Below, piece after piece: positions 1 to 8,897 of a stretch of DNA of 64,000 bases. Made by a program: the position numbers and the translations under genes. Every line of letters starts with the position of its first letter. The stretch's first letter is position 1. The stretch lies in contig NZ_CP027712.1 of NCBI RefSeq assembly GCF_003945765.1, positions 868,001-932,000 on the forward strand, written 5' to 3'. This stretch comes from Pseudomonas chlororaphis subsp. chlororaphis (GTDB lineage: Bacteria; Pseudomonadota; Gammaproteobacteria; Pseudomonadales; Pseudomonadaceae). The notes under the pieces were generated by a model. The model ran no database searches and was not told the origin of the DNA. It worked only from the letters and a program-made list of their open reading frames with translations.

Positions 1-257
1 ATGTCAGCGGCGATCATATCGACGACAGCCACTATGACGGTGGCGTCAATGGCGCCTATGGACGTTACGGTAGCGACGGAAAGCGCTGGGAACGGGACAT
101 TGAAGCGCGCTACATCGTGCAGTCCGGCAAGGCCAAGGACCTGTCGGTGCGAGTGCGCCAGGGCTCGCTGCGTTCAACCAGCCAGGTGGCTCGAGCGGAT
201 ACCACCGACAACAATGAAGTTCGACTCATTATCGAATATCCGCTGAGTATTTTCTGA
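1..257 (+). CDS. OprD-family outer-membrane porin, C-terminal fragment (cut by window start)
   Basis: The frame beginning at base 3 is open to a TGA at 255-257 and encodes the last 84 residues of a protein. It contains ERDIEARYIVQSGKAKDLS and ends NNEVRLIIEYPLSIF. Alternating polar and hydrophobic residues and a terminal Phe are the usual end of an outer-membrane beta-barrel and the BAM recognition signal. The phrase (V/L)I(V/E)YPLSI- is typical of OprD/Opd substrate-specific porins of Pseudomonas, which take up basic amino acids or small carboxylates. The substrate cannot be told from this fragment. The ATG-initiated frame 1 reading of the same DNA has no such features. The amino-acid permease that follows would be a natural inner-membrane partner. 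Confidence 0.8.
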   Translation, partial: VSGDHIDDSHYDGGVNGAYGRYGSDGKRWERDIEARYIVQSGKAKDLSVRVRQGSLRSTSQVARADTTDNNEVRLIIEYPLSIF

Positions 258-344
258 TCCATTCGCTGCCGTATATGACGGCCCCAGGCATCACCCCCAA
301 CGATGTGCTCTCTTCAAGAAAGACAATATTCAGAGGACAGAAAC

Positions 345-1751
345 ATGAACGATAACACCGGCTTTGAAGCCATATCCAAGCGTGAGCATGGCCTCAGGCG
401 CCAGCTCACAGCCGGGCAGATGAGCATGATCGCCATCGGCGGGGCGATTGGCACCGGCCTGTTCATGGGCAGCGCCTACGCCATCGGTTACGCCGGGCCC
501 AGCGTGCTGCTCAGCTACGCCATCGGCGCGCTGATCACTCTGCTGCTGATGGGCTGCCTGGCGGAAATGACCGTGGCCCATTCCACCTCCGGCTCCTTCG
601 GCGCCTACGCCGAGTTCTACATCAGCCCGCTGGCCGGGTTCCTGGTGCGCTATGCCTATTGGGCGGCCATCGTGCTGGCGGTCGGCGCCGAGGTCACGGC
701 CATCGCCATGTACATGAAGTACTGGTTCGCCCACGTGCCGGAATGGGTGTGGATCGTCTCGTTCTCCAGCGTGCTGATCCTGCTCAACGCCATCAGCGTG
801 AAAACCTTCGGCAACTTCGAGTACTGGTTCTCCACCATCAAGATCGCCGCCATCGTCGGCTTCATCATCCTCGCGGTGTACGTGGTGTTCGGCTCCGGCA
901 ATGCTGACTACGGCCTGCACAATTACACCGCCCACGGCGGCTTTTTCCCCCACGGTGTGCAGGGCATGTGGATCGCGGTGATTGTCTCGATCTTCAGCTA
1001 CCTGAGCGTGGAGATGATCGCGGTGGCCGCCGGCGAAGCCGAGGATCCGCAGCGGGCGGTGAAAAAGGCCTTTCGCGCGACCATGGTGCGGCTGGTGGTG
1101 TTCTACCTGCTGACCCTGGCGCTGATGCTGGCCATCGTGCCCTGGGTCCAGGCCGGCAAGGCGCAGAGCCCGTTCGTCACGGTGATGCAGACCATCGGCA
1201 TTCCCGGCGCCACCGGAGTGATGAACTTCGTGATCCTGATCGCCGCGCTGTCGGCGATGAACAGCCAGCTGTACATCACCACGCGCATGATGTTCAGCCT
1301 GTCCCGCGGCGGTTATGCACCCAAGTCCATGGGCGCCCTGAGCAAGAGCGGCATCCCGTTGAACGCCTTGCTGCTGTCCAGCTCGGGCATCGGCCTGGCG
1401 ACCCTGATCAACGTGCTGTACCCGGAAAGCTCGTTCACCCTGATGATGGCGATCTCGATGTTCGGCGCGATCTTCACCTGGTTCATGATCTTCCTCACGC
1501 ACTACTGCTTCCGCCGTTACCACCAGCGCCATGGCGAGCAGCAGCTGTCGTTCCGCATGCGCCTGTTCCCCTGGAGCACGTTGCTGGGCCTGGTGCTGAT
1601 GGGCGCGGTGATGATCACCACCTACTTCACCGAGGCCTTCAAGATGACCCTGGTGTTCGGCGTGCCGTTCCTGCTGATCCTGACGGCGGTCTACTTCGCC
1701 TGCTTCAGAAAAACCCGGGCCGCCGCCGAGCTGAACCCGTCCAAGGTCTGA
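345..1751 (+). CDS. Amino-acid permease, APC superfamily (AAT family)
   Basis: A 468-residue inner-membrane protein with about 12 hydrophobic segments. The first segment carries the family signature AIGGAIGTGLFMGS (about residues 32-45), where the APC fold breaks helix 1 around the substrate. The hydrophilic loop GEAEDPQRAVKKAF is typical of AAT-type proton-coupled amino-acid importers such as AroP, GabP and ProY. The start at 345 is preferred over an upstream in-frame ATG at 303 because AGAGGA lies 7-12 bases before it and the extra 14 residues are not family-like. The exact amino acid is not decidable. It follows an OprD-type porin gene, which fits uptake of a small amino acid or a derivative. 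Confidence 0.85.
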   Translation: MNDNTGFEAISKREHGLRRQLTAGQMSMIAIGGAIGTGLFMGSAYAIGYAGPSVLLSYAIGALITLLLMGCLAEMTVAHSTSGSFGAYAEFYISPLAGFLVRYAYWAAIVLAVGAEVTAIAMYMKYWFAHVPEWVWIVSFSSVLILLNAISVKTFGNFEYWFSTIKIAAIVGFIILAVYVVFGSGNADYGLHNYTAHGGFFPHGVQGMWIAVIVSIFSYLSVEMIAVAAGEAEDPQRAVKKAFRATMVRLVVFYLLTLALMLAIVPWVQAGKAQSPFVTVMQTIGIPGATGVMNFVILIAALSAMNSQLYITTRMMFSLSRGGYAPKSMGALSKSGIPLNALLLSSSGIGLATLINVLYPESSFTLMMAISMFGAIFTWFMIFLTHYCFRRYHQRHGEQQLSFRMRLFPWSTLLGLVLMGAVMITTYFTEAFKMTLVFGVPFLLILTAVYFACFRKTRAAAELNPSKV

Positions 1752-1760
1752 CCCCAAACC

Positions 1761-1863
1761 TGTAGGAGCGAAGCTTGCTCGCGATCCGCGCAGCGACCAT
1801 TCACCGCAGCGTCGCGACGAACACTATTCGCGAGCAATCGAGCGTCGACCGGCTGCTCCTACA
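1761..1863. repeat. REP-type inverted repeat (TGTAGGAGC family)
   Basis: Begins TGTAGGAGCGAAGCTTGC and ends with the inverted GCTGCTCCTACA, with imperfect arms. It is one of several members of this family in the window, lying between the convergent permease and LysR genes, where it could act as a transcript-end stabiliser. Confidence 0.75.
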
Positions 1864-2743
1864 GTTGGCCCAGGGTTTCCAGGAGGGCCTTGGCGTAGGG
1901 CGGCAGAGCGTTGAAGTCGCGGGCGCAGAGCAGCAACTTGCGTTGCGCCCAGGCCTCCACCAGCGGCAGCACGTTGAGCGATGCATCCGGCCCCCGGCGT
2001 TCGACGGCGGCCCGGGGCACCACGGCCAATCCGGCGCCCCGGGCGACCATGCGCATGACTCCGTCGAAGCCGTCGGCGCGGATGCGGATCGGCATCCGCA
2101 GCCCCAGGTGCAAGGCCTGTTCTTCCAGGTATACGGCCAGGGCGCTGTGGGCGGCGAGGCCGACATAGTCGTGGTGCAGGCTGTCGCTGAAACTCACCGC
2201 CCGACCGTCCGCCAGCGGGTGGTGGGCGGGCAGGACCAGCACCAGCGGGTCGTCGCGAAACGCCAGGGTCTGCAGGTCCTGGGTATCCACCGCGTCGGAG
2301 ACTATCCCCAGGTCCGCCGCGCCCTGGCGCAAGGCGTGGGTGATGCGCAGGCTGGGCAGTTCCTGCAGGTCGATGTCGAGGTTGGGGTGGGCGCAGAGAA
2401 AGTCCGCCAGCGGCTCTGGCAGGTATTCGGTGATCGCCGTGGTGTTGCACAACAGGCGCACCTGGCCTTTGACGCCCCGGGCATATTCGGCCAGGTCCTG
2501 GCGCAGGTGCTCGGCTTGTTGCAGCAGGCCGCGCGCGTGCTGGGCCAGGGCCTTGCCGGCGGGCGTCGGGCTCACGCCTCGGCGGCCGCGCTGCAGGAAC
2601 TCGGTGCCCAGGGACGCTTCCATGGCGCGGATTCGTGCACTGGCCGCGGCCAGGGACAAATGGCTGCGGCTGGCGCCGGCGGTGATATTGCCGGCGTCGA
2701 GGATGTTCAAGTACAGGCGCAGGTCGGTCAGGTCGAAGTGCAT
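1859..2743 (-). CDS. LysR-family transcriptional regulator
   Basis: A 294-residue LysR protein. Residues about 4-63 form the winged helix-turn-helix (DLRLYLNILDAGNITAGA, then SLAAASARIRAMEASLG), followed by the linker helix and a two-lobe effector domain from about residue 90. The start at 2743 follows AAGGA on the minus strand; an upstream in-frame ATG at 2785 lies inside repeat DNA and has no site. It is divergent from the TSUP permease gene at 2942, the classic arrangement for a LysR regulator and its target, so control of that permease is inferred. The effector is unknown. The gene end overlaps the right end of a REP element by a few bases. Confidence 0.85.
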   Translation of the reverse strand: MHFDLTDLRLYLNILDAGNITAGASRSHLSLAAASARIRAMEASLGTEFLQRGRRGVSPTPAGKALAQHARGLLQQAEHLRQDLAEYARGVKGQVRLLCNTTAITEYLPEPLADFLCAHPNLDIDLQELPSLRITHALRQGAADLGIVSDAVDTQDLQTLAFRDDPLVLVLPAHHPLADGRAVSFSDSLHHDYVGLAAHSALAVYLEEQALHLGLRMPIRIRADGFDGVMRMVARGAGLAVVPRAAVERRGPDASLNVLPLVEAWAQRKLLLCARDFNALPPYAKALLETLGQL

Positions 2744-2772
2744 GGGGTGTCCTTGATAACGCCGCTTTGCGG

Positions 2773-2839
2773 CTATCGCGGGCAAGCCTCGCTCCTACAG
2801 ATGATGGTCTTCTGTAGGAGCGAGGCTTGCCCGCGATAG
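2773..2839. repeat. Perfect 29-bp inverted repeat (REP pair) between lysR and the TSUP gene
   Basis: The left arm 2773-2801 (CTATCGCGGGCAAGCCTCGC...) and right arm 2811-2839 are exact reverse complements around a 9-base loop. The repeat belongs to the TGTAGGAGCGAGGCTTGC family and sits in the divergent promoter region, where an extruded or transcribed hairpin could separate the two transcription units. Confidence 0.9.
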
Positions 2840-2941
2840 AGCCATCACAGCCACTGAAAATCTACAGCCTCTCGCCAAACAAGAGGCTGCCTCAGTATAT
2901 GGCAGATTTTCAGCCCACCGCCGAGGGCGCAGGATAGCGCC

Positions 2942-3706
2942 ATGAACACTTCTCTCGCGTTTTACCAGAACCTCGGTTTGCTCCTGTCCCTGCTGGTGAT
3001 CGGCACCTTTGTCCTGGCCGGCATGATCAAGGGTGTGATCGGTCTTGGTCTGCCGACCATCGCCATGGGCCTGCTTGGCCTGGCTATGGCGCCAACGCAG
3101 GCTGCGGCCCTGTTGATCATCCCGGCGACCTTGACCAATGTCTGGCAGCTGGCATTCGGTGGGTATCTGTGGACGTTGCTCAAGCGCTTGTGGCCGCTGC
3201 TGCTGGCGATATTCATCGGCACCGGCCTGGGCAGCCTGTGGCTGGGGATCGACGGTGGGCATTGGGTGGTGCGGGCGCTGGGGGCGGCGTTATTGCTCTA
3301 TGCCCTGAGCGGGTTGCTGCTGCCGACCCTGCGGCTGCGGCCGCGAATGGAAACCTGGCTGGGCCCGGCCTGTGGCCTGGTGACGGGCGTCATCACCTCG
3401 GCCACCGGGGTGTTCGTGATTCCGGCGGTGCCTTATCTACAGGCGTTGGGGCTGCACAAGGACGAACTGGTGCAGGCCCTGGGGCTGTCGTTCACCGTCT
3501 CGACCCTGGCCCTGGCGGCCGGCCTGTACTGGCGCGGCGCCCTGGGCGGCGGCGAACTCAGCGCTTCGCTGCTGGCGCTGATCCCGGCCCTGCTCGGCAT
3601 GTGGCTGGGCCAGGCACTGCGCCAGCGCATCAGCGCCGTGCTGTTCAAGCGGGTGTTTTTCAGCGGCCTGGCCCTGCTGGGTGCCCATCTACTAATCAGC
3701 GGCTAG
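2942..3706 (+). CDS. TSUP (TauE/SafE) family membrane transporter
   Basis: A 254-residue, very hydrophobic protein with 7-8 predicted helices. The N-terminal half has FVLAGMIKGVIGLGLPTIAM, and the second half repeats a related element (GLVTGVITSATGVFVIPAVP). This internal duplication is the TauE/SafE (DUF81) pattern. Family members move small sulfur or carbon oxyanions such as sulfite, sulfoacetate or taurine-derived compounds out of or into the cell. The gene is alone and divergent from the LysR gene at 1859-2743, its likely regulator. The substrate is not known. Confidence 0.85.
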   Translation: MNTSLAFYQNLGLLLSLLVIGTFVLAGMIKGVIGLGLPTIAMGLLGLAMAPTQAAALLIIPATLTNVWQLAFGGYLWTLLKRLWPLLLAIFIGTGLGSLWLGIDGGHWVVRALGAALLLYALSGLLLPTLRLRPRMETWLGPACGLVTGVITSATGVFVIPAVPYLQALGLHKDELVQALGLSFTVSTLALAAGLYWRGALGGGELSASLLALIPALLGMWLGQALRQRISAVLFKRVFFSGLALLGAHLLISG

Positions 3707-4010
3707 CGGACGACGGGCTGAGCATGTCGATGCGGCGGATATCGAAGTCGCGCTCCAGGTAATCCATGCGCTTGTCGAAGAACGCCTTCATGTGCGGCAG
3801 GTTGGAGTGCACGTCCAGGTGCGCCTGGGATTCCCAGATCTCATAGAAGATGAACAGGCTCGGGTCCTGCTGGTCGCGCAGCATGTGGTATTCGATGCAG
3901 CCGGGTTCGGCGCGGCTCGGCTCGACATAGGCGCGAAACAGCGCCTCGAAGGCCTCGGCCATTTCCGGGCGGGTTTTGGCGTGAAGGATAAAACCGTGCT
4001 GTTCGGACAT
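3696..4010 (-). CDS. Antibiotic-biosynthesis-monooxygenase-like (YgiN-type) small protein
   Basis: A 104-residue dimeric alpha+beta-barrel (ABM fold) protein. Visible ABM features are the opening strand FILHAKTRPEMAEAFEALF, EPGCIEYHML, FIFYEIWESQAHLDVH and the closing HMKAFFDKR helix. The family includes the quinol monooxygenase YgiN and polyketide-modifying oxygenases, and many members handle quinones without a cofactor. It overlaps the 3' end of the convergent TSUP gene by 11 bases and is divergent from mdaB at 4215. YgiN-MdaB pairing for quinone redox cycling is known from E. coli, so a shared role in quinone stress is a reasonable inference. Confidence 0.8.
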   Translation of the reverse strand: MSEQHGFILHAKTRPEMAEAFEALFRAYVEPSRAEPGCIEYHMLRDQQDPSLFIFYEIWESQAHLDVHSNLPHMKAFFDKRMDYLERDFDIRRIDMLSPSSASR

Positions 4011-4214
4011 GCTGCGTTCCTGGGTAAAGGGAGTTTTAAAAATTCTACGACACGAATCCGCCGCCTATTCGTGCGTATTGGTCAAATACTTTTTGCCTGG
4101 ATCGCGCTTATTCATATCGTCTTTCAACGATATTCTCCGCCCCATCGTTTTTTAATTTTCTCGACCCGGCCCTGCAGCGCAGCGCCAAAGGGTTGTTCCT
4201 GATGAGGCTGGATC

Positions 4215-4805
4215 ATGAAAAAAGTACTGTTGCTCAACGGTGGCAAGAAGTTCGCCCACTCCGACGGCCGCTATAACGCGACCCTGCATGAAGCTGCGGT
4301 GGCGGTGCTGGACCGTGGCGGCGTGGACGTCAAAGTCACCCACATCGACGAGGGCTACGACATCCAGGAAGAAGTGGCCAAGTTCCTCTGGGCCGACGTG
4401 ATCGTCTACCAGATGCCGGGTTGGTGGATGGGCGCGCCGTGGATCGTGAAAAAGTACATCGACGAAGTCTTCACCGAGGGCCACGGCAGCCTCTACGCCA
4501 GCGATGGCCGCACCCGTTCCGATGCCTCGCAGAAGTACGGCAGCGGCGGCCTGATCCACGACAAGCAGTACATGCTGTCGCTGACCTGGAACGCTCCGCA
4601 GCAAGCCTTCGACGACCCGACCGACTTCTTCGAAGCCAAGGGCGTGGACGCGGTGTACTTCCCGTTCCACAAGGCCAACCAGTTCCTCGGCATGCGCGGC
4701 CTGCCGACCTTCCTCTGCGTCGACGTGATGAAGCGCCCGAACATCGAGGCCGACGTGCAGCGCTACGAAGAACACCTCAAGGCGGTGTTCAACCTCCCCG
4801 CGTAA
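4215..4805 (+). CDS. mdaB: NAD(P)H quinone oxidoreductase MdaB
   Basis: A 196-residue flavodoxin-like FAD protein. The start KKVLLLNGGKKFAHSDGRYN (phosphate-binding loop), YQMPGWWMGAPWIVKKYID and the DASQKYGSGGLIHDK region match MdaB (modulator of drug activity B) closely, at the usual length of 193-197. MdaB reduces quinones by two electrons with NADPH and protects against oxidative stress. It is divergent from the YgiN-like gene at 3696-4010. The LysR gene at 4976, after a REP element, is a candidate regulator. Confidence 0.9.
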   Translation: MKKVLLLNGGKKFAHSDGRYNATLHEAAVAVLDRGGVDVKVTHIDEGYDIQEEVAKFLWADVIVYQMPGWWMGAPWIVKKYIDEVFTEGHGSLYASDGRTRSDASQKYGSGGLIHDKQYMLSLTWNAPQQAFDDPTDFFEAKGVDAVYFPFHKANQFLGMRGLPTFLCVDVMKRPNIEADVQRYEEHLKAVFNLPA

Positions 4806-4847
4806 ATCCGGCTACTATCGGTGGCGTGCCACAAGCCTGACACAGGA

Positions 4848-4948
4848 TGTAGCCGCTGCCGCAGGCTGCGATCGCCACCGAAGGGGGCGCAAGGGCGTGA
4901 GATCGCTGAAGGCCTTCGGCCTTATCGCAGCCTGCGGCAGCGGCTACA
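4848..4948. repeat. REPIN (TGTAGCCGCTGCC family)
   Basis: Arms TGTAGCCGCTGCCGCAGGCT and its reverse complement at the right end enclose about 50 bases that themselves contain a short hairpin (AAGGCC TTC GGCCTT). This is the second REPIN family of the window, lying between mdaB and lysR. Confidence 0.85.
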
Positions 4949-4975
4949 GGCGCTCAACCGAGATAGAGGACTTAC

Positions 4976-5887
4976 GTGAAAGCCAGATCCGACGAACTCC
5001 AGATCTTCGTCTGCGTCATCGAGTGCGGTTCGATTTCCGCGGCGGCCGAGCAGGTCGGGCAGACGCCGTCGGCGGTCAGCCGCACCCTGTCGCGCCTGGA
5101 AGCCAAGCTCGACACCACGCTGATCAACCGCACCACGCGGCGCATGGACCTGACCGAGGAGGGCAAGTATTTCTTCGAGCAGGCCAAGCTGATCCTCGAC
5201 CAGATGGACGAGCTCGAAGAGCGCCTGTCGTCCCGCCAGCAGACGCCGTCCGGGCGCCTGCGCATCAACGCCGCCTCGCCGTTCATGCTGCATGCCATCG
5301 TGCCCTACATCGCCGAATTCCGTAGCCTGTACCCGGACATCCAGCTGGAGCTCAACAGCAACGACCTGATCATCGACCTGCTGGAACAGAGCACCGATAT
5401 CGCGATCCGCATCGGCACCCTGGCGGACTCGACCCTGCACGCGCGTTCGCTCGGTTGCAGCCCGCTGCACATCCTCGCCAGCCCCGACTACCTGAAGCGG
5501 CACGGCACACCCGCCAGCGTGGCCGAGCTGAGCGACCATACCCTGCTGGGTTTCACCCAGACCGAAACCCTCAACGACTGGCCGCTGCGCCATGTGCACG
5601 GCGACCGCTGGCCGATCCAGCCGGGCATCAGCGCCTCCAGCGGCGAGACGGTGCGCCACCTGGCGCTGGCAGGGCAGGGCATCGCCTGCCTGTCGCACTT
5701 CATGACCATCGACGACATCCGCGCCGGGCGCCTCACGCCGCTCCTCGCCCAGTTCAACAGCGGTTATCGCCAGCCGATCAACGCCGTGTACTACCGCAAC
5801 TCGCAGCTGGCCCTGCGCATCCAGTGCTTCCTCGACTTTATCCAGGGCAAGCTGGCCGAGTACGCTAACCCGCAGTTCGAAGGCTGA
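4976..5887 (+). CDS. LysR-family transcriptional regulator
   Basis: A 303-residue LysR protein with a GTG start at 4976 and a GAGGA site five bases upstream. The N-terminal helix-turn-helix reads SDELQIFVCVIECGSISAAA then QVGQTPSAVSRTLSRLE. The effector domain has the CrgA/DsdC-like order (SPFMLHAIVPYIAEF, ELNSNDLIIDLLEQSTDIAI). Members of this subgroup often sit beside quinone- or flavin-dependent reductases, so mdaB upstream is a candidate target, with a REP element between them. The epimerase-like gene downstream on the same strand is another possibility. No operator could be read with confidence. Confidence 0.85.
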   Translation: MKARSDELQIFVCVIECGSISAAAEQVGQTPSAVSRTLSRLEAKLDTTLINRTTRRMDLTEEGKYFFEQAKLILDQMDELEERLSSRQQTPSGRLRINAASPFMLHAIVPYIAEFRSLYPDIQLELNSNDLIIDLLEQSTDIAIRIGTLADSTLHARSLGCSPLHILASPDYLKRHGTPASVAELSDHTLLGFTQTETLNDWPLRHVHGDRWPIQPGISASSGETVRHLALAGQGIACLSHFMTIDDIRAGRLTPLLAQFNSGYRQPINAVYYRNSQLALRIQCFLDFIQGKLAEYANPQFEG

Positions 5888-6098
5888 GGCCTTTCTGCTG
5901 GAGGAACCGGCTCGCCTTGCACCGCCCGGGCAGGCGCCATCGCTGGCAAGCCGGCTCCTGTGGCGGTCAATCCCCGTGGGAAGACCGATCCCTGATTCGT
6001 GATCCCTGCGCAAGAGTGATTTGGGCCAACCTGCCTGTTTCGGCAGGAGTCGCCCGCCGATACTGGCGCCATCACTTATCCACCCAGGGAGTTTCTCC

Positions 6099-6992
6099 AT
6101 GAATGTATTCGTCACCGGCGCCGCAGGTTTTATCGGCGGCTCCATCGCCACCGGCCTGGTTAAGGCCGGCCATCAAGTCACCGGCCTGGTGCGCAGCGCC
6201 GAACAGGCCGCCGAACTCAGCGCCCTGGGCATCCAGCCGGTACTCGGCAGCCTGGACGACAGCACGGTGCTGACCGAACAGGCCCGCGCCGCCGACGCGG
6301 TGATCAACGCGGCCAGCAGCGACCATCGTGGCGCGGTGGAAGTCCTGCTCGCGGCCCTCAAGGGCTCCAATAAAGTCTTCTTGCACACCAGCGGTTCGAG
6401 CATCGTCGGCGACGCTTCGGGCGGCAAGGTCAGCGACGTCGTCTATCAGGAAAACAACCTGCCAGAGCCCACCGTCGACAAGGCCGCGCGCGTGGCCATC
6501 GACAATCTGGTGCTGGCCGCTGCCAAGGACGGGGTGAACTCGGCGGTGCTCTGCAACACCCTGATCTACGGCCACAGCCTCGGCGTGAAACGCGACAGCG
6601 TGCAGCTGCCGCGGCTACTCAAGCAGGCGCGCAACAGTGGCGTGGTGCGGCATGTCGGGCCGGGGCAGAACATCTGGTCCAACGTGCATATCGAAGACGT
6701 GGTGGCGCTGTACCTGCTGGCGCTGACCCGCAACATCCCGGGCACCTTCTACTTCGTCGAAAGCGGTGAAGCCTCCTTCATCGACATGACCACCGCCATG
6801 GCCCAGGCCCTGCACCTCGGCGCGCCGCAGGACTGGCCGCTGGCCCAGGCCGAAGCCGAATGGGGCTATGAAATGGCCAACTACGGCCTGGGTTCCAACA
6901 GCCGCGTGCGGGGCAAGAACGCCCGCGAATTGCTGGGCTGGGTACCGCGGCGCACCTCGGTGCTGGAGTGGATTCGCCACGAGATGGTCTGA
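6099..6992 (+). CDS. NAD-dependent epimerase/dehydratase-like protein (extended SDR)
   Basis: A 297-residue Rossmann protein. The nucleotide-binding loop TGAAGFIGG is at residues 6-14, and NAAS (about residue 70) and HTSGSS follow as in extended short-chain dehydrogenases. The start at 6099 has AGGGAG upstream; an earlier in-frame ATG at 6021 adds residues unlike the family. The canonical catalytic YxxxK is not obvious: at the expected position before the RVAIDNLV helix the sequence reads PTVDK, so the enzyme may use another residue or bind NAD(P) without classical activity. A strong terminator follows at 7108. Substrate unknown. Confidence 0.8.
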   Translation: MNVFVTGAAGFIGGSIATGLVKAGHQVTGLVRSAEQAAELSALGIQPVLGSLDDSTVLTEQARAADAVINAASSDHRGAVEVLLAALKGSNKVFLHTSGSSIVGDASGGKVSDVVYQENNLPEPTVDKAARVAIDNLVLAAAKDGVNSAVLCNTLIYGHSLGVKRDSVQLPRLLKQARNSGVVRHVGPGQNIWSNVHIEDVVALYLLALTRNIPGTFYFVESGEASFIDMTTAMAQALHLGAPQDWPLAQAEAEWGYEMANYGLGSNSRVRGKNARELLGWVPRRTSVLEWIRHEMV

Positions 6993-7107
6993 GCCGCGAT
7001 CCCTGTAGCCGCTGCTGCAGGCCGGGTCGCGTTCGGACGATCGACCGGTACGGTCGTGACGGCCTCAAGCGCGGCACCGTAGCCACCGTCACTCGTCCCC
7101 TCGCCAG

Positions 7108-7136
7108 ACGGCCGCTTCAAGCGGCCGTTTTTATTT
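7108..7136 (+). terminator. Rho-independent terminator after the epimerase-like gene
   Basis: The arms ACGGCCGC and GCGGCCGT (loop TTCAA) are followed by a T-rich run. It lies between the epimerase-like gene and ggt, showing that ggt is a separate transcription unit. Confidence 0.85.
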
Positions 7137-7206
7137 GCCGATTGCTCCGCCCCCGATCTTGCCCCTATCGTTCGACCTGCCAAAAAACAATAAAAGGACG
7201 GACCTT

Positions 7207-8874
7207 ATGCGCATTGTTCTATTTAAGACCTTGGCTCTGACAGCGGCCATCGCCGCCAGCTCGCCGACCTTCGCCGCGTTGCTGGAAGGTGGCGCGGTCG
7301 CCGCGCCGAACCAGTATGGCGCCGATGTCGCGGCGCAGGTTCTGAAGAAGGGCGGCAACGCGGTGGACGCCGCGGTCGCCACCGCGTTCACCCTGGCAGT
7401 GACCTACCCCGAGGCCGGCAACATTGGCGGCGGCGGTTTCATGACCCTGTTCATCGACGGCAAACCTTATTTCCTCGACTACCGCGAAACCGCGCCCAAG
7501 GCCGCGACCCGCGACATGTACCTGAATGACAAAGGCGAGGTGATCGAGAACCTCAGCCTGGTCGGCGCGCGCGCCGCCGGGGTGCCGGGCACGGTGATGG
7601 GCCTGTGGGAGGTGCACAAGAAGTTCGGCAAGTTGCCCTGGAGCGAACTGATCACCCCGGCGGTGGGCTATGCGAAAAACGGTTTCAAGGTCGCCGACAA
7701 GCAGTACCAGTACCGCGAGGACGCGCTGAAGCTGTTCAAGGACAGCACCAATTTCGGCGACTATTTCGGCAGCATGAAAGTCGGCGAAACCTTCCGCCAG
7801 CCGGAGCTGGCCGCGACCCTGGAACGCATCGCCGACCAGGGCGTCAAGGAGTTCTACGAGGGCAAGACTGCCGACCTGCTGGTGGCGCAGATGCAGGCCG
7901 ACAAAGGCCTGATCACCAAGCAGGACCTGCAGGACTACAAGGTCGCCTGGCGTGAGCCGCTGCAGGTCAACTGGCGCGGCAACACCCTGTACACCGCGCC
8001 GCCGCCCAGCTCCGGCGGCGTCGCCCTGGCGCAACTGATGACCATCAAGGAAGAACGCACGGCGGACTTCAAGGGCGTCGCGCTGAACTCGGCCAAGTAC
8101 ATCCACCTGCTGGCGGAAATCGAAAAACGCGTGTTCGCCGACCGCGCCGATTACCTCGGCGACCCGGCGTTCTCCGAGGTGCCGGTCAAGCAACTGACCG
8201 ATCCGGCCTACCTGAAAAAACGCGCCGCCGAGATCAACCCGACGGCCATCTCGCCCACCGAAAAAGTCCGCCCGGGCCTGGAGCGGCACCAGACCACCCA
8301 CTTCTCCATCGTCGATGCCGACGGCAACGCGGTGAGCAATACCTACACCCTCAACTGGGACTACGGCAGCGGCGTGGTGGTCAAGGGCGCGGGCTTCCTG
8401 CTCAACGATGAAATGGATGATTTCAGCGCCAAGCCCGGGGTGGCCAACGCCTTTGGCGTGGTCGGCGGCGACGCCAACGCCATCGCGCCGGGCAAGCGCA
8501 TGCTGTCGTCCATGAGCCCGAGCCTGGTGACCCGCGACGACAAGGTCACCCTGGTGCTGGGCACGCCGGGCGGGTCGCGGATCTTCACCTCGATCTTCCA
8601 GGTGCTGAACAACCTCTACGACTTCGACCTGCCGCTGGAAAAAGCCGTGGCCGCGCAGCGCGTGCATCACCAGTTGCTGCCCAAGGACACCATCTACTAC
8701 GACGCCTATGCACCACTCAACGGCAAGGTCGCCGACGAGCTGAAAGCCCTGGGCTACACCCTGGAAGACCAGGGCTGGGAGATGGGCGATATCCAGGCGA
8801 TCCGGGTCACCGGCAGCCAGCTGGAAACGGCCTCCGACCCACGCGGACGTGGCGTGGGCAAAGTCGTCAAATAA
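7207..8874 (+). CDS. ggt: Gamma-glutamyltransferase (periplasmic)
   Basis: A 555-residue Ntn-hydrolase precursor. Residues 1-23 form a signal peptide ending SSPTFA before ALLEGG. The mature part shows GGNAVDAAVATAF, NIGGGGFM and the self-cleavage site at T363 in RHQTTHFSIVD. That Thr becomes the nucleophile of the small subunit, and the lid/substrate loop NDEMDDFS and PGKRMLSSMSPS follow. It transfers or hydrolyses gamma-glutamyl groups of glutathione and gamma-glutamyl compounds in the periplasm. Start choice: AAAGGAC precedes the ATG at 7207, and the upstream in-frame ATG at 7135 lies in the terminator tail. It stands just before the N-acyl-D-amino-acid operon, but REP DNA separates them. 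Confidence 0.92.
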   Translation: MRIVLFKTLALTAAIAASSPTFAALLEGGAVAAPNQYGADVAAQVLKKGGNAVDAAVATAFTLAVTYPEAGNIGGGGFMTLFIDGKPYFLDYRETAPKAATRDMYLNDKGEVIENLSLVGARAAGVPGTVMGLWEVHKKFGKLPWSELITPAVGYAKNGFKVADKQYQYREDALKLFKDSTNFGDYFGSMKVGETFRQPELAATLERIADQGVKEFYEGKTADLLVAQMQADKGLITKQDLQDYKVAWREPLQVNWRGNTLYTAPPPSSGGVALAQLMTIKEERTADFKGVALNSAKYIHLLAEIEKRVFADRADYLGDPAFSEVPVKQLTDPAYLKKRAAEINPTAISPTEKVRPGLERHQTTHFSIVDADGNAVSNTYTLNWDYGSGVVVKGAGFLLNDEMDDFSAKPGVANAFGVVGGDANAIAPGKRMLSSMSPSLVTRDDKVTLVLGTPGGSRIFTSIFQVLNNLYDFDLPLEKAVAAQRVHHQLLPKDTIYYDAYAPLNGKVADELKALGYTLEDQGWEMGDIQAIRVTGSQLETASDPRGRGVGKVVK

Positions 8875-8897
8875 CCCGTCGATCACGAGCAAGCTTC

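Noticed and set aside
1..246. ATG-started frame 1 at the window edge
   Set aside because: The third frame gives a clear OprD C-terminus ending at 257; frame 1 is low-complexity and unlike any protein.
330..1757. 475-codon minus-strand frame opposite the amino-acid permease
   Set aside because: His/Gln/Gly/Arg-rich composition typical of the antisense frame of high-GC genes; the plus-strand frame is an unmistakable permease.
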